DNA from: CAIKBL01 sp050247235
Lineage (GTDB): Bacteria; Pseudomonadota; Gammaproteobacteria; Ga0077536
DNA length: 64,000 bases
Direction of reading: 5' to 3'
Assembly (NCBI GenBank): GCA_050247235.1
Contig: JBFWUN010000002.1
Location: 62,001-126,000 of the forward strand
Shown: one piece after another, positions 33,163 to 41,719 of the stretch
How positions within the stretch are numbered: the stretch's first letter is position 1
Layout: each line of letters begins with the position of its first letter
Program-made: the position numbers and the translations under genes
The notes under the pieces: generated by a model
Database searches by the model: none
The model's input: only the letters and a program-made list of their open reading frames with translations
What the model was told of the DNA's origin: nothing

Positions 33163-35700
33163 GTGAGCGCCGTTCCACCCGCCGTGCGCGGTCTGGATGC
33201 CGCGACTGCCGCGCAGCGGTTGCGCACGGACGGCCACAACGAATTGCCGCGTCCGGACCGCCGCACGATGTGGCGAATCATCGGCGAGATCATCCGTCAG
33301 CCGATGTTCGCGCTGCTGCTTGCCGGCGGCGCCGTCTACCTGCTGCTCGGGGATCCCACCGAGGCGCTGCTGCTGCTCGCGTTCGCGTCGCTGTCGGTGA
33401 CGATCTCCATCGTGCAGGAGTCGCGCAGCGAGCGCGTGCTGGAGTCGCTCCGCGATCTCGCGAGTCCGCGCGCCGCGGTGATCCGCGACGGTGTCCGCGT
33501 GACGATCGCGGGTCGCGACGTCGTACGGGGTGACCTGATGCTCGTGGCCGAAGGTGATCGCGTCGCGGCGGATGCGCGGCTCGTCGCCGCGCATGACCTG
33601 ATGGTGGACGAATCCCTGCTGACCGGCGAATCGGTGCCGGTCGTCAAGTTCGCGACCTCCGCCCCGTCCCCCGCGCGCGAGGAATCGCGCGACGCGTCGC
33701 GGCTGTTCGCCGGCACGCTGATCGTGCGCGGCACCGGTGAGGCGGTCGTCGATGCCACGGGCGCACACAGCGAGCTCGGACGCATCGGACGCGCATTGCG
33801 CGCCATCGAGACATCGCAGCCCCATCTCCAGCGACAGATTGGAAAGTTCGTCCGGCAGTTCGCGCTGCTCGGCCTCGGCGCCGGCCTGCTTGCCGTGGGC
33901 CTGTACGGGTTCCTGCGCGGCGCGTGGCTGGAGGCCCTGCTCAGCGGCATCGCGCTCGGCATGTCGCTCCTGCCGGAGGAATTCCCGCTGGTCCTCACGG
34001 TGTTCATGGCGATGGGCGCCTGGCGCATCTCGCGCGCCCGCGTCCTCACGCGGCGGGCGGCCGCGATAGAAACGCTCGGTGCCACCACGGTGCTGTGCAC
34101 CGACAAGACCGGCACGTTGACAGAGAACCGCATGACGGTGGTGGCAGTCGCAAGCGCGCATGCCACGGCGGTACAGTGGCGGGGCAAGGGTGAACTCCCG
34201 CGCGATCTGCACACGGTGCTGCACGACGCGTTGCTCGCATGCCCCGCGCACCCCACCGATCCGATGGACATCGCGCTGCACCAGCTTGGCGCGCACACGT
34301 TGCCGGAACCGCCGCACGCCAATCGCCGCCTGCTGCGCGCGTACGGACTGCGGGCGGAACTCCTTGCCGTCGCGAACGCATTCACGGAGGACACCGGCAT
34401 CACGCTCCACGCCAAGGGCGCGGTGGAGGCGATCGCGACGCTTGGCGGTCTCTCCGCGGAACGTCGCCAGGCGCTGCGCGCCACGGTGGATGCGCTCGCG
34501 AACGAGGGAGTCCGGGTACTGGGAGTGGCGCGCGCAAAGATCGCGTCCGCGGCGGAACTGCCCGACACGCTCGCGGATCTCAAGTGCGAGTTCGTCGGCC
34601 TGGTGGGATTCTCGGACCCGCTGCGCGCGCACGTGCCCGCCGCGGTCGCGGAATGTCACGCGGCCGGCATTCGCGTCATCATGATCACGGGCGATTACCC
34701 GGCCACCGCGCGCGCCATTGCGCGTGAAGCCGGCCTCGCGACGGACGGCGTTGACGTGATCGTCGGCGACGAACTCGCCAGCCTGTCCGACACCGAACTG
34801 GCGTCTCGGGTGCGCGACGCGCGCGTGTTTGCACGGATCCGCCCGGAGCAGAAGCTCCGCATCGTCGAGAGCCTCGTGGCCAACGGCGAAGTGGTGGCGA
34901 TGACCGGTGACGGCGTCAACGACGCACCGGCGATCAAGGCCGCGCACATCGGCATCGCAATGGGCAGCCGCGGCACCGATGTCGCGCGGGAAGCCTCGTC
35001 GATCGTGCTGCTCGACGACGATTTCGGCTCAATGGTGGAGACCATCCGGCTCGGTCGGCGGATCTTCGACAACCTGCGCAAGGCCATGCTGTATATCGTG
35101 GCCGTGCACATTCCCATCGCGGGGCTCGCGATCCTGCCGCTGGTGCTTGGCCTGCCGCTGGTATTGACCCCGATCCACATCGCGTTCCTGGAGATGGTCA
35201 TCGATCCCGCGTGCTCGGTGGTGTTCGAGGCCGAACGCGCGGAGAAGGACGTGATGCGGCGGCCGCCGCGGGACCCGGCGGGCCAGGTGCTGCCGTGGCC
35301 GCAGATCCGCTGGGCGATGCTGCAGGGATCGCTGGTGTTTGGGGTGCTCGCGGCCCTGCTGATCGGCGCGCGTCAGCTCGGTGCGGCGGATGCGATCATG
35401 CGCACGGTGGCATTCGTCTCCCTGGTGATGACGAACGTCGCGCTCATCCTCGTGAACCGTTCATTCTCGGCGTCACTCGGCGACGCGTTCCGCCGCACCA
35501 ATCGTGCGCTGTCCGTGCTGTCCGCATGCGTGTTCACGCTGCTCGCAGTGGTCGTGTACTGGCCGCCCGCGCGGACTCTTTTCGGTTTCGCCGCGCTGAC
35601 GCCGCTGGAACTCGGCACGTGCGTCGCCGCCGGAGCGGCCAGCCTCTTCACGCTCGAAGCACTGAAGCGCCGGCCGGGTGGAGAAGGACGGCCGGCCTGA
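33163..35700 (+). CDS. Cation-transporting P-type ATPase
   Basis: An 845-residue pump from the GTG at 33163. It begins with the cation-ATPase N-terminal region (GLDAATAAQRLRTDGHNELP). The actuator motif is TGES (154-157), the phosphorylation site is Asp313 in CTDKTGTLTENR, and the hinge is MTGDGVNDAPAIKAAHIGIA. It lacks the heavy-metal HMA domain and CPx motif of P1B pumps. Helix 4 has PEEFPLVL instead of the PEGL motif of Ca2+ pumps, marking a less studied P2-like subgroup. The transported ion is not predictable. It is convergent with the Tim44-domain gene. Confidence 0.9.
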   Translation: MSAVPPAVRGLDAATAAQRLRTDGHNELPRPDRRTMWRIIGEIIRQPMFALLLAGGAVYLLLGDPTEALLLLAFASLSVTISIVQESRSERVLESLRDLASPRAAVIRDGVRVTIAGRDVVRGDLMLVAEGDRVAADARLVAAHDLMVDESLLTGESVPVVKFATSAPSPAREESRDASRLFAGTLIVRGTGEAVVDATGAHSELGRIGRALRAIETSQPHLQRQIGKFVRQFALLGLGAGLLAVGLYGFLRGAWLEALLSGIALGMSLLPEEFPLVLTVFMAMGAWRISRARVLTRRAAAIETLGATTVLCTDKTGTLTENRMTVVAVASAHATAVQWRGKGELPRDLHTVLHDALLACPAHPTDPMDIALHQLGAHTLPEPPHANRRLLRAYGLRAELLAVANAFTEDTGITLHAKGAVEAIATLGGLSAERRQALRATVDALANEGVRVLGVARAKIASAAELPDTLADLKCEFVGLVGFSDPLRAHVPAAVAECHAAGIRVIMITGDYPATARAIAREAGLATDGVDVIVGDELASLSDTELASRVRDARVFARIRPEQKLRIVESLVANGEVVAMTGDGVNDAPAIKAAHIGIAMGSRGTDVAREASSIVLLDDDFGSMVETIRLGRRIFDNLRKAMLYIVAVHIPIAGLAILPLVLGLPLVLTPIHIAFLEMVIDPACSVVFEAERAEKDVMRRPPRDPAGQVLPWPQIRWAMLQGSLVFGVLAALLIGARQLGAADAIMRTVAFVSLVMTNVALILVNRSFSASLGDAFRRTNRALSVLSACVFTLLAVVVYWPPARTLFGFAALTPLELGTCVAAGAASLFTLEALKRRPGGEGRPA

Positions 35701-35711
35701 ACGGCCGGCCG
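35689..35711. terminator. GC-rich hairpin spanning the ATPase stop codon
   Basis: A 9-bp perfect stem (35689-35697 with 35703-35711, core GGCCGGCC) has a TGAAC loop holding the ATPase stop codon. It lies between two convergent genes whose stops are 17 bp apart and could terminate both. No T-tract follows. Confidence 0.5.
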
Positions 35712-35717
35712 CCGGGA

Positions 35718-36647
35718 TCAGTCCTCCAGCTGCTGGATCCCGTCCAGGAACCAGGTGGGCGCGTCGCTCCGCGCGGGCTTGGTGAAGTGCCAGACTTCGC
35801 GGACCTGCTGCGCCCTGGTGTGCGCGTCCTCGCGGAGGATCGCGTCGAACAGCACCACGGCCTCCAGTTCGTCTCCCACTTCCCGCGCATCCAGCAGCTC
35901 GGCATCGAGTTTGAGCACCTCGGTGCGATTGTCCGCGGAGAGTCCGGCACTGCGCGTCTTCAGCTCCTCGAACATCGCCTCCGTGGACAGGGCGCGCAGG
36001 CGCGCGAAATCCCGTGCATCCCACGCTTTCTGCAGATCCCGGTACGCGTGGCGGGCGCCGTCCAGGAAAGATTGCTCGTCAAAGCCCGCGGGCCTGGCCG
36101 CGGCGTCCTCGTACAGCGTCGCCGGCGCCGAAGCGTCGGCCTGGAACCAGTCGCGGCTGTCGAGCGCCGTCCGGGCCGCGGTGTTGTCAGGAAGCACCCG
36201 CCGAGGCGCGACGGACTGCGAGTCGTCGGGTCGGGTCCGCGCATAAGCGGGCCGGGGTGACATGGCCTGCCCGCGCGCCGCGAACACGCGGTAGAGAAGG
36301 TAGGCGAGACCGCCGAAGACGAGCAGGTCCATGAAATTGAACTGCTCAAACGCGCCGCCGAACAGCAGCGCCCCGAGCAGCCCGCCCAGCGCGAGGCCGC
36401 CGAGCATCCCCATCAGCCCCCCGCGGCGGGAAAGCTGCTGCCGGGCAGCCTGGTTCTGCTGCACGGCCTGCTGCTGACGCATGGACCGCGCCGGGGCCGC
36501 CTGTCGCTGGTAGGGTGAACTGAACGCGGACTTGCCACCGAACGAACCGCCGCCGCCGAGACGCTTCGCCTCGGCGTCCGGGATTGACCCCACACCGAGC
36601 AGCAGCGTCGCGCCCAGCACCATCAGGAAACCGAAGACTCTTTTCAT
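35718..36647 (-). CDS. Tim44-like domain protein
   Basis: A 309-residue protein. It opens with a signal peptide or anchor (VFGFLMVLGATLLLGVGSI), followed by a Gly/Ser and Gln/Arg-rich stretch (RLGGGGSFGGKSAFSSPYQR). Two hydrophobic segments come next (LMGMLGGLALGGLLGALLFG, then FMDLLVFGGLAYLLYRVFAA). The C-terminal Tim44-like domain begins near DEQSFLDGARHAYRDLQKAW and ends VWHFTKPARSDAPTWFLDGI. The bacterial function is not established. Of two adjacent ATG codons, the second (36647) has better spacing from GAGG. Confidence 0.82.
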   Translation of the reverse strand: MKRVFGFLMVLGATLLLGVGSIPDAEAKRLGGGGSFGGKSAFSSPYQRQAAPARSMRQQQAVQQNQAARQQLSRRGGLMGMLGGLALGGLLGALLFGGAFEQFNFMDLLVFGGLAYLLYRVFAARGQAMSPRPAYARTRPDDSQSVAPRRVLPDNTAARTALDSRDWFQADASAPATLYEDAAARPAGFDEQSFLDGARHAYRDLQKAWDARDFARLRALSTEAMFEELKTRSAGLSADNRTEVLKLDAELLDAREVGDELEAVVLFDAILREDAHTRAQQVREVWHFTKPARSDAPTWFLDGIQQLED

Positions 36648-36828
36648 CATCCACCTCGTGAGTGCGCGGGATAGCGCGGACCCTGGCAGTCCGCGCGTGC
36701 TGCATGGTTGGACCCTGCAGTCTACACAGGTTCCCGCGGGCGCATTCAGGCCATAGGCGACCGGCCGCTAACCGCGAGGGCACCGTCGCGCCGCCACGAT
36801 GACTCGCCCGCGCAGGATGAACGCCTAT

Positions 36829-36898
36829 TTGATTTATCAATTGAACTTTATAAGCTAACGTTCTAATTACGCGCGGACTAGGGGAACAGGTCCGCGCG
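36829..36898 (+). promoter_or_regulatory. AT-rich promoter region and hairpin leader of the cytochrome cluster
   Basis: The 321-bp gap from 36651 to 36971 is ordinary GC-rich DNA except for this block. The arms TTGAT and ATCAA (36829-36840) are separated by two bases. An AT-rich stretch (36829-36868) has several weak -35/-10-like hexamers, for example TTGAAC at 36841. A perfect 9-bp GC-rich stem (36870-36878 with 36890-36898, 11-nt loop) follows, about 75 bp before the first start codon. No exact promoter can be fixed. The rest of the gap shows nothing recognisable. Confidence 0.45.
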
Positions 36899-36971
36899 GT
36901 GTCGCCATGCATCTCTTAAGGGGGGAACCTGGCGGGAGCCGATCTCCGGACCGGCCCGCTGCAGACACACC

Positions 36972-38705
36972 ATGACGCTGCCTCGACTCGCCTTCTCGTT
37001 ATGCTGGCTCGTCTTTGCGCTTGCCGCGCCGCTGCCCGCCGCTGCCGCCGACGATCCGCACGCTCCGATCTTTGCAGAGACCGAGTACCCGTCCGCGATG
37101 CAGTGCGCGAGCTGTCATCCCAAGGTGTTCTGGGAATGGGCGGTCTCGAACCATGCGTATGCGTCGATTTCGCCGATGTTTCACAAGTTCGAACAGGCCA
37201 TCAACGATTTCGCGTCCGGGACGATCGGCACGTTCTGCGTCCGCTGCCACCAGCAGATCGGCACGCAGCTGGGCGAGAAGCGCGAGGCGGCCCTGTGGGA
37301 ACGTTCCCCGATCGCGCGCGAAGGCATCACCTGTATCACCTGCCACCGCGTGTCGACCCAGTTCGGCAAAGTCAACGGAGAACGCCACGTCGAGGGCGGC
37401 GACATCCACCAGCCCATCTACAACAGCGGGGCGGGCGCCGCGTACGGGGAAGTCGCTTCCCAGCCCGCGGAATTCGGCGTGGCGACGGCCGCCGGCCAGC
37501 CGGGAACTCCAATGCACGCCGCGCCCATCAAGTTCGAGCAGATCGGGCAGAGCGAGTTCTGCGTATCCTGCCACCAGGTTGCGGTTCACCCCGGCATCAA
37601 GCTGGAAGTCGTCTGGGAGCAGTACCGCGGGGCTCCGGCTGCCAAGGAAGGAATCACCTGCCAGCAGTGCCACATGGGCAAGGTCCCGGGTGAGGCCGAG
37701 GGCGGGTACGAAACCTGGCCGATCGCCGTGATCAATGGTCAGACCGTCGGCGATCCCACCCAGCGGCATTCCAACCACATGTTCTTCGGTCCCGGCTATC
37801 CCATTGCGCATCCAGGGATTTTTCCGTTCAACCCGCGCGCGATGCGCTGGTCGATCGACACCTGGCTGAAGTTCGATTACCGCGCGCCGTGGGGCGACCC
37901 GGCGTGGGAGGACCAGCTCGCGCGCGGCGAGGTCGAGGCCGAGTTCCCGGCGGAATGGACATCCCGCGAGGATCGCGAGGAGGCGCGCTACGTCATCTCG
38001 CTGAACACCAAGCTGCTCGAAGACAAGAAGCAGTCGCGCATCGAGGTGATGGAGAACTCCATGCGCATCGACGGGCCGTTCTTCGACGGGGAGCTCAAGG
38101 TCGGCGAACCGCTCAAGCTGCATTACCGGATCACGAACGTGGACAAGGGGCACAACCTGCCGTCAGGTTCACTCGGCGCACAACCCGAACTGTGGTTCAA
38201 CGTGGCGTTGATCGATCCCGATGGCCAGCGGGTCTGGGAATCAGGTTACGTCGACGGCAACGGCGACATGGCCGACATCCATTCGCTCGACGTGGCGCAG
38301 GGCAAGGTGCCGTACGATCGGCAGCTCTTCAACCTGCAGACCAAGTTCCTGACGACGAACCTCAAGGGCACCGACCGCGAGATGTACCTGCCGATCAATT
38401 TCGATTTCGACCAGCTGCCGCACATCCGGCCGCCGGGGGTGCCGACCACGGTGCTCAACCATCCGCCGTTCATCCGGATGGAAGGTCGCAGCCTGCCGCC
38501 GCTCGGCTCGCGCAAGGCGAAATACAAGATCCCGGGCTCGTTGCTGACCAAGCCGGGCAAGTACCGCCTGCAGTCACGGATGCGCAGCCGCGCGGAACCC
38601 ATCTACTTCATGAAGTTCGTCGGGGCGACCGTGGACATGGAACAGGCCATCAACGAGTGGATGGTCGACATCCACCCGCACGCCGTCGAGTTCGAGGTCA
38701 AGTGA
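36972..38705 (+). CDS. Secreted pentaheme cytochrome c with large haem-free C-terminal domain
   Basis: A 577-residue protein. A signal peptide (RLAFSLCWLVFALAAPLPA) is followed by five CxxCH haem sites: CASCH (45-49), CVRCH (89-93), CITCH (121-125), CVSCH (197-201) and CQQCH (230-234). Residues 235-577 carry no haem motif and contain strand-like sequence including HYRITNVDKGHNLPSGSLG. It belongs to the broad cytochrome c554-like multihaem class. It should act in the periplasm, or on the outer surface if exported further; no lipobox is seen. It heads the cluster, and the next start is two bases after its stop. Confidence 0.85.
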   Translation: MTLPRLAFSLCWLVFALAAPLPAAAADDPHAPIFAETEYPSAMQCASCHPKVFWEWAVSNHAYASISPMFHKFEQAINDFASGTIGTFCVRCHQQIGTQLGEKREAALWERSPIAREGITCITCHRVSTQFGKVNGERHVEGGDIHQPIYNSGAGAAYGEVASQPAEFGVATAAGQPGTPMHAAPIKFEQIGQSEFCVSCHQVAVHPGIKLEVVWEQYRGAPAAKEGITCQQCHMGKVPGEAEGGYETWPIAVINGQTVGDPTQRHSNHMFFGPGYPIAHPGIFPFNPRAMRWSIDTWLKFDYRAPWGDPAWEDQLARGEVEAEFPAEWTSREDREEARYVISLNTKLLEDKKQSRIEVMENSMRIDGPFFDGELKVGEPLKLHYRITNVDKGHNLPSGSLGAQPELWFNVALIDPDGQRVWESGYVDGNGDMADIHSLDVAQGKVPYDRQLFNLQTKFLTTNLKGTDREMYLPINFDFDQLPHIRPPGVPTTVLNHPPFIRMEGRSLPPLGSRKAKYKIPGSLLTKPGKYRLQSRMRSRAEPIYFMKFVGATVDMEQAINEWMVDIHPHAVEFEVK

Positions 38706-38707
38706 CG

Positions 38708-40336
38708 ATGCGCGGCGCCAATGCAAAGTACACCCGCCGCTGGGCGACATGGGCCGCGGCCTGCGCGCTCGGACTCGGCCAGGCGGCGCTCGCGGAAGTG
38801 CCGCGGCGTGGCCCGGGCACCGGGGCGCCGGCGATTCCCGAGCCGGCCGACGGACGGGTGCGCGGCGACCATGCGCATGCGCGCAAACCGGTGGAAATGT
38901 CGCCGGAGGCGCAATCCTCGACCCTGCAGCGTGAACTGTTCGGACCGGATCCGAGCTACGCCGACAAGCCCTACGACGTCGAGGCCCAGCTTGCGATCTA
39001 TGGCGGCAAGCGCCCCGTCATCGGGCCGCGTCCGCCTATTGAATGGGGCTATCCGATGTACCAGGCAGGCGACATCGGCGCGGGCATCAACCTGTTCGGC
39101 GAGAAGAACCCGGCGCGCCCGCAGCTGCTCATGTTCGGTGATCTCCGCATGGGTCCCGCATACAACGACAACGGCGCGCTCGACACCGCGCAGGCCGCCA
39201 TCCGTCTCAACCTGAACATCGATATGCGCCTGACGGCGACCGAGCGCTTCCACGTGTTCCTGCGCCCGTTCGACCGGGTGGAGAAGGGGCGCGTGACACG
39301 CGTCGAGTTCGGCGGCAACCAGCGGGACCTGTTCGGCGATCACGAGATCCTGCTCGACGTGGAGCCTGAAGCGGCGTTCTTCGAGGGGGACCTCGGCCAG
39401 ATCGCGGCGGGCCTCACCGACAAGTACAACCTCTACGACATTCCCATCGCGTTCGGCCTGACACCGCTGTTCTTCCAGAATGGCATCTGGGTCGAGGACG
39501 CGATGATGGGCGGTGCCATCACGATCCCGGCGATGAACAGTCCGAAGCTCGACATCTCGAACATGGACATCACGTTCTTCAGCGGCTTCGATCGCGTGAC
39601 GACGAAGGCGCTGCTCGAACCGAACGGCGTGTTCGACGACCAGGATGCGCGGATCTTCGGTACCGCGATCTTCATCGAGATGCGCGAGTTCTACATCGAG
39701 GCGGGTTACGGCTACACGGATGACACCCGGGCGTCGGCGACACTCGGCGATTTCAGCTATCACAACCTGACCGCGGCAATCACCAAGCGGTGGTTCGGCA
39801 AGCTGTCCAACTCGGTGCGCGTCGTCTGGAACACCGGCCAGGATCCCGGCGCGGGATTCACGCAGACGGCGGACGGATGGCTCCTGCTGGTCGAGAACTC
39901 CTGGATCACGCACCTGCCGTACACGCTGATCCCCTACGCGAACTTCTTCGTGGGACACGACAAGCCGCAGTCGCTGGCCCGCGATTTCGGTGCCGGCGGC
40001 ATCCTGAAAAACACCGGGATCAACTTCGAGACCGACGGCCTGACCGGCTTTCCGAAGCTCGACGACACCGCGAACGACGTCGCCGGCGGCGCGGTGGGGA
40101 TCCAGTACCTGTTCGCGCTCAACCAGCAGGTGGTGTTCGAGATCGCCGGATTGACGCCGCTCGGCAATGACATCCTCCCCGGCCGCCAGGCGCGCGGAGA
40201 ACAGATCGCGTTCGGCGCCCGCTACCAGAAACCGCTGTCCAAGCGCTGGATCTTCCGCACCGACGCCATCTACGGCAGCCGTGAAAACGACGAAGACCTG
40301 GCCGGTATCCGCGCCGAGCTGCGACTGAAGTTCTAA
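38708..40336 (+). CDS. Outer-membrane beta-barrel (porin-like) protein of the cytochrome cluster
   Basis: A 542-residue protein starting at the ATG two bases after the cytochrome stop; a GTG at 38702 would overlap it. It has a signal peptide (RRWATWAAACALGLGQAALA) and a Pro/Gly-rich N-terminal stretch. Many alternating polar/aromatic strands follow (FHVFLRPFDRVEK, EFYIEAGYGYTDD, SVRVVWNTGQDPG). The sequence ends RAELRLKF; the terminal Phe is typical of barrels inserted by BamA. No family name is recognised. The neighbours suggest it could house or partner the cytochromes at the outer membrane, as in porin-cytochrome complexes; this is inference. Confidence 0.7.
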   Translation: MRGANAKYTRRWATWAAACALGLGQAALAEVPRRGPGTGAPAIPEPADGRVRGDHAHARKPVEMSPEAQSSTLQRELFGPDPSYADKPYDVEAQLAIYGGKRPVIGPRPPIEWGYPMYQAGDIGAGINLFGEKNPARPQLLMFGDLRMGPAYNDNGALDTAQAAIRLNLNIDMRLTATERFHVFLRPFDRVEKGRVTRVEFGGNQRDLFGDHEILLDVEPEAAFFEGDLGQIAAGLTDKYNLYDIPIAFGLTPLFFQNGIWVEDAMMGGAITIPAMNSPKLDISNMDITFFSGFDRVTTKALLEPNGVFDDQDARIFGTAIFIEMREFYIEAGYGYTDDTRASATLGDFSYHNLTAAITKRWFGKLSNSVRVVWNTGQDPGAGFTQTADGWLLLVENSWITHLPYTLIPYANFFVGHDKPQSLARDFGAGGILKNTGINFETDGLTGFPKLDDTANDVAGGAVGIQYLFALNQQVVFEIAGLTPLGNDILPGRQARGEQIAFGARYQKPLSKRWIFRTDAIYGSRENDEDLAGIRAELRLKF

Positions 40337-40341
40337 ACGCC

Positions 40342-41694
40342 GTGAAGCCATCAACCACGTTCGAACGCCGGATCCGCGCGCTGCTGACGAGCCTCTTGGC
40401 GTGCGGAATGTCCCTCACGGCCATGGCCACGGAGCCGCCGACCCTGCCGCCCGAACGCGACGCCCGGTTCCTGGGCGTCGAGACCTGCGGGTCTTCGCAG
40501 TGTCACGGCTCGCCGGAACCGTGGCGCAACGCGACGGTGCTGATGAAGGAACGCCTGATCTGGGACGCGCACGACCAGCACTCGAAGGCGTACGCGTCGC
40601 TGTCGGGCGACGCCGGCAAGCGGATCGCGGAACGCCTGGGGATCGGCGACGCCACGCAGGCCGAGGAATGCCTGGTGTGTCATACCACGCACGTGCCGCC
40701 GGCGCGCCGCGGACGCGCGTTCACGGTGGAAGCCGGCGTCGGCTGCGAGTCGTGTCACGGGCCCGGCGGCAGCTTCCTGTCAACCCACGTGCAAATCACT
40801 TCGCAGCACGCGTCGAACATCGAAGCCGGGATGTTCCCGACCACCGATCCGACCGCGCGCGCCGCGCTGTGCCTGTCCTGTCACCAGGGCGACACGGTAC
40901 GCAAAGTCAGTCACCGGCTGTACGGCGCCGGCCATCCGCGCCTGCGCTTCGAGCTCGATACCTACAGCGTGCTCCAGCCCTATCACTTCAACCCGGACGC
41001 CGATTACCGGCGCCGCAAACCAGTCCCCAGCCATTTCCGGCTGTGGGCGGCGGGCCAGCTCCAGGCCGCGCGCAATCTCCTCGCGCTGACGGATCCGGCA
41101 GCCGCGCATGCGCGTGCAGGCCTGTTCCCTGAAATTGCGCAGTTCGACTGCCACGCCTGTCACCAGGGCATCCTCGACGATCCGGACTATCGCCCGCGGG
41201 CGGGGCTGCCGGCCGGCATGCCGACGCGCAACGATGCCCCGTTCGTCGTGCTGCGCGCGCTCGCCGCACTCCTCGAACCCGCCAGCGTGCCCGGTCTCGT
41301 TGACGCGACGCGCGCCTGGCAGCGTGCGCTGGCGACTCCGGCCGCGCAGGCCGACGCCGCGGCGGCACTCGCGCGCGCCGTGGAAACCCTCGGCACCGCC
41401 CTCGCCGCGCATCCCGACGCCGCGAGCGACGGCCGCACGGTGGTGGCCGCGCTGATCGCGCAGGCCACGCGCGAATCACCGCTGCCGTTCATCGCCGCCG
41501 AAAGCGTCGCGATGTCGCTGTCGACCTTGCTGACCGCGGAATTCGAAGCCGGACGGCTGACACCCGAGCGCTACCGGGAGGTCGATGCGGCGCTGAATAC
41601 CGTGTACGCCGCCGTGGGCAACGAACGCACCTATCGTGCCTCGGCCTACGCAACGGCCCTTGGAAGCGTGGCCACGGCCATGGGACAACAGTAG
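40342..41694 (+). CDS. Secreted pentaheme cytochrome c with one CX4CH site (paralogue 1)
   Basis: A 450-residue protein from a GTG start five bases after the barrel gene. It has a signal peptide (ALLTSLLACGMSLTAMA). Haem sites are CGSSQCH (49-55, a CX4CH motif), then CLVCH, CESCH, CLSCH and CHACH. Family-like segments are ERLGIGDATQAEECLVCH, GCESCHGPGG and GAGHPRLRFELDTYSVLQ. The C-terminal third is Ala-rich, helical and haem-free. It is clearly paralogous to the next gene. It resembles the cytochrome c554-like group but the function is unknown; electron transfer in the periplasm is the likely role. Confidence 0.85.
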   Translation: MKPSTTFERRIRALLTSLLACGMSLTAMATEPPTLPPERDARFLGVETCGSSQCHGSPEPWRNATVLMKERLIWDAHDQHSKAYASLSGDAGKRIAERLGIGDATQAEECLVCHTTHVPPARRGRAFTVEAGVGCESCHGPGGSFLSTHVQITSQHASNIEAGMFPTTDPTARAALCLSCHQGDTVRKVSHRLYGAGHPRLRFELDTYSVLQPYHFNPDADYRRRKPVPSHFRLWAAGQLQAARNLLALTDPAAAHARAGLFPEIAQFDCHACHQGILDDPDYRPRAGLPAGMPTRNDAPFVVLRALAALLEPASVPGLVDATRAWQRALATPAAQADAAAALARAVETLGTALAAHPDAASDGRTVVAALIAQATRESPLPFIAAESVAMSLSTLLTAEFEAGRLTPERYREVDAALNTVYAAVGNERTYRASAYATALGSVATAMGQQ

Positions 41695-41719
41695 CGCGCA
41701 ACGCCGGGAATCCAACGAG

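Noticed and set aside
36829..36840. FNR/ANR-type binding site upstream of the cytochrome cluster
   Set aside because: The half-sites TTGAT and ATCAA are present but separated by two bases instead of the four needed for the canonical site.
36972..40336. MtrA/MtrB/MtrC system
   Set aside because: The cytochromes have five haems rather than ten, no lipobox was found, and the barrel does not show the CxxC-type N-terminus associated with MtrB.
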